Shown: positions 5,495-6,489 of the stretch, one piece after another
Position numbering within the stretch: position 1 is the stretch's first letter
Layout: each line of letters begins with the position of its first letter
DNA from: Parvularcula sp.
GTDB taxonomy: Bacteria; Pseudomonadota; Alphaproteobacteria; Caulobacterales; Parvularculaceae
Assembly (NCBI GenBank): GCA_003506635.1
Contig: DNZB01000121.1
Coordinates: 5,875-12,363 of the forward strand
Length of the DNA: 6,489 nt
Reading direction: 5' to 3'
Position numbers and translations under genes: made by a program
Notes under the pieces: generated by a model
The model's database searches: none
What the model was told of the DNA's origin: nothing
Seen by the model: only the letters and a program-made list of their open reading frames with translations

Positions 5495-6489
5495 ATGAAC
5501 ATCCACGAATATCAGGCGAAAGAAGTGCTCAAATCCTTCGGCGTCGCCGTATCCAAAGGGGTTGCAGTGCTTGACGCCAAGGATGCGGAGGCGGCCGCCA
5601 AAACTCTCCCCGGTCCACTCTATGTCGTGAAGGCGCAAATCCACGCGGGCGGGCGCGGCAAGGGCAAGTTCAAAGAGGCTTCAGCAGGCGAAAAAGGCGG
5701 CGTGCGCCTTGCGAAGTCGCCGGCGGAAGCGGCCGAATTTACGAGGCAAATGCTCGGCGCGACGCTCGTCACGAAACAGACGGGCGAAGCGGGCAAACAG
5801 GTGAACCGCATCTACATCGAAGACGGCTCCGACATCGCGCGCGAACTTTACCTCTCCGCCCTCGTCGATCGCGCGACCGCCAGCATCGCCTTCATCGTCT
5901 CGACCGAAGGCGGCATGAATATCGAGGAAGTCGCCGAGGAAACGCCCGAAAAGATCGTCACGGTACGGATCGACCCCGCCACCGGCTTCATGCCGCATCA
6001 CGGCCGGCGCATCGCCGACGCCCTCGCGCTCAAAGGCGACCTCGCCAAGCAGTGCGGCAAGCTGACGGCGCAGCTCTACAAGGCGTTTACAGAAAAGGAC
6101 ATGGCGATGCTGGAGGTCAATCCGCTGATCGTCACGAAGGACGGCGCGTTGCGCGTGCTCGACGCGAAAGTCGGCTTCGACGACAATGCGATCTTCCGCC
6201 ACCCGGATGTCGCGGCGCTGCGCGATGAAACGGAAGAGAACGAATTCGAACGCAAGGCGAAGGAATTCGACCTCTCCTACGTCAAGCTCGACGGCAATAT
6301 CGGCTGCATGGTCAACGGCGCGGGGCTCGCCATGTCGACCATGGACATCATCAAGCACTATGGCGCGGAGCCAGCGAACTTCCTCGACGTCGGCGGCGGC
6401 GCGACAAAGGAGAAAGTGACGGAAGCCTTCAAGATCATCACCTCCGACAAGGCGGTGCAGGGCATCCTCGTCAACATCTTCGGCGGCAT
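5495..6489 (+). CDS. sucC: Succinyl-CoA ligase (ADP-forming) beta subunit, 3' truncated by window edge
   Basis: SucC pairs with SucD to convert succinyl-CoA, ADP and phosphate to succinate, CoA and ATP in the TCA cycle; the beta subunit carries the ATP-grasp nucleotide site and the succinate-binding part. The start ATG 5495 has GGAG 6 nt upstream and gives the classic opening [17 protein letters not shown] (1-17). Then come [16 protein letters not shown] (45-60, with nucleotide-contacting Lys46 and Arg54 at E. coli-like numbering), EVNPLIV (207-213, Mg-binding region), [18 protein letters not shown] (267-284) and [20 protein letters not shown] (294-313) of the flavodoxin-like ligase domain. 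The 331 visible residues end at VNIFGG, leaving roughly 55-65 of a family near 390 outside the window. sucD usually follows directly, but cannot be seen. The reading frame is intact throughout and codon use is GC-rich like the neighbouring genes. Confidence 0.97.
   Translation, partial: MNIHEYQAKEVLKSFGVAVSKGVAVLDAKDAEAAAKTLPGPLYVVKAQIHAGGRGKGKFKEASAGEKGGVRLAKSPAEAAEFTRQMLGATLVTKQTGEAGKQVNRIYIEDGSDIARELYLSALVDRATASIAFIVSTEGGMNIEEVAEETPEKIVTVRIDPATGFMPHHGRRIADALALKGDLAKQCGKLTAQLYKAFTEKDMAMLEVNPLIVTKDGALRVLDAKVGFDDNAIFRHPDVAALRDETEENEFERKAKEFDLSYVKLDGNIGCMVNGAGLAMSTMDIIKHYGAEPANFLDVGGGATKEKVTEAFKIITSDKAVQGILVNIFGG

Noticed and set aside
5681..6358. 225-codon minus-strand ORF opposite sucC
   Set aside because: It is antisense to a well-conserved sucC reading frame. 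Its composition (Arg, Asp, Val and Phe rich) is that of a shadow frame.

Overview
This window reads as ordinary chromosomal DNA of a GC-rich bacterium, most likely an alphaproteobacterium. That placement rests on the style of the DXS and SucC proteins, the GC-rich third codon positions, tightly overlapping genes, and a GTCACCCCGG...CCGGGGTGAC palindromic repeat of a kind I recall as common in alphaproteobacterial genomes. No 16S or other strict marker is present, so genus and family are left open. I see no mobile element, CRISPR array, tRNA or rRNA.

Layout, left to right. (1) 1-1365 (+): C-terminal three quarters of 1-deoxy-D-xylulose-5-phosphate synthase (dxs), cut by the left edge. (2) 1366-1777: about 410 bases with no convincing gene, holding two tiny ORFs, a G8 tract and hairpins. 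(3) 1778-2566 and 2563-2943 (+): a double-hotdog acyl-CoA thioesterase-like protein and a VOC/glyoxalase-fold protein that overlap by ATGA, so very probably one operon. (4) 2946-3040: a palindromic repeat between two converging transcription units. (5) On the minus strand, read from 5360 down to 3056: an exported redoxin with a CPYC motif, an ABM-type monooxygenase overlapping it by TGATG, then after 92 bases an exported M20-type amidohydrolase. (6) 5361-5494: a divergent intergenic region with a 9-bp perfect inverted repeat just before sucC. (7) 5495-6489 (+): succinyl-CoA ligase beta subunit (sucC), cut by the right edge.

How they fit together: dxs (isoprenoid precursor synthesis) and sucC (TCA cycle) are housekeeping genes. 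Between them lie small accessory enzymes in two converging units. The minus-strand set looks like a small oxidative or detoxification cluster, with two exported proteins and one small cytoplasmic monooxygenase, but no substrate can be read from the sequence. I looked for a novel system and did not find strong evidence of one. The points most worth a second look are the dispersed-type palindrome, the sucC leader hairpin, the unexplained 1366-1777 gap with its chain of overlapping start and stop codons, and the CPYC redoxin coupled to the ABM monooxygenase.
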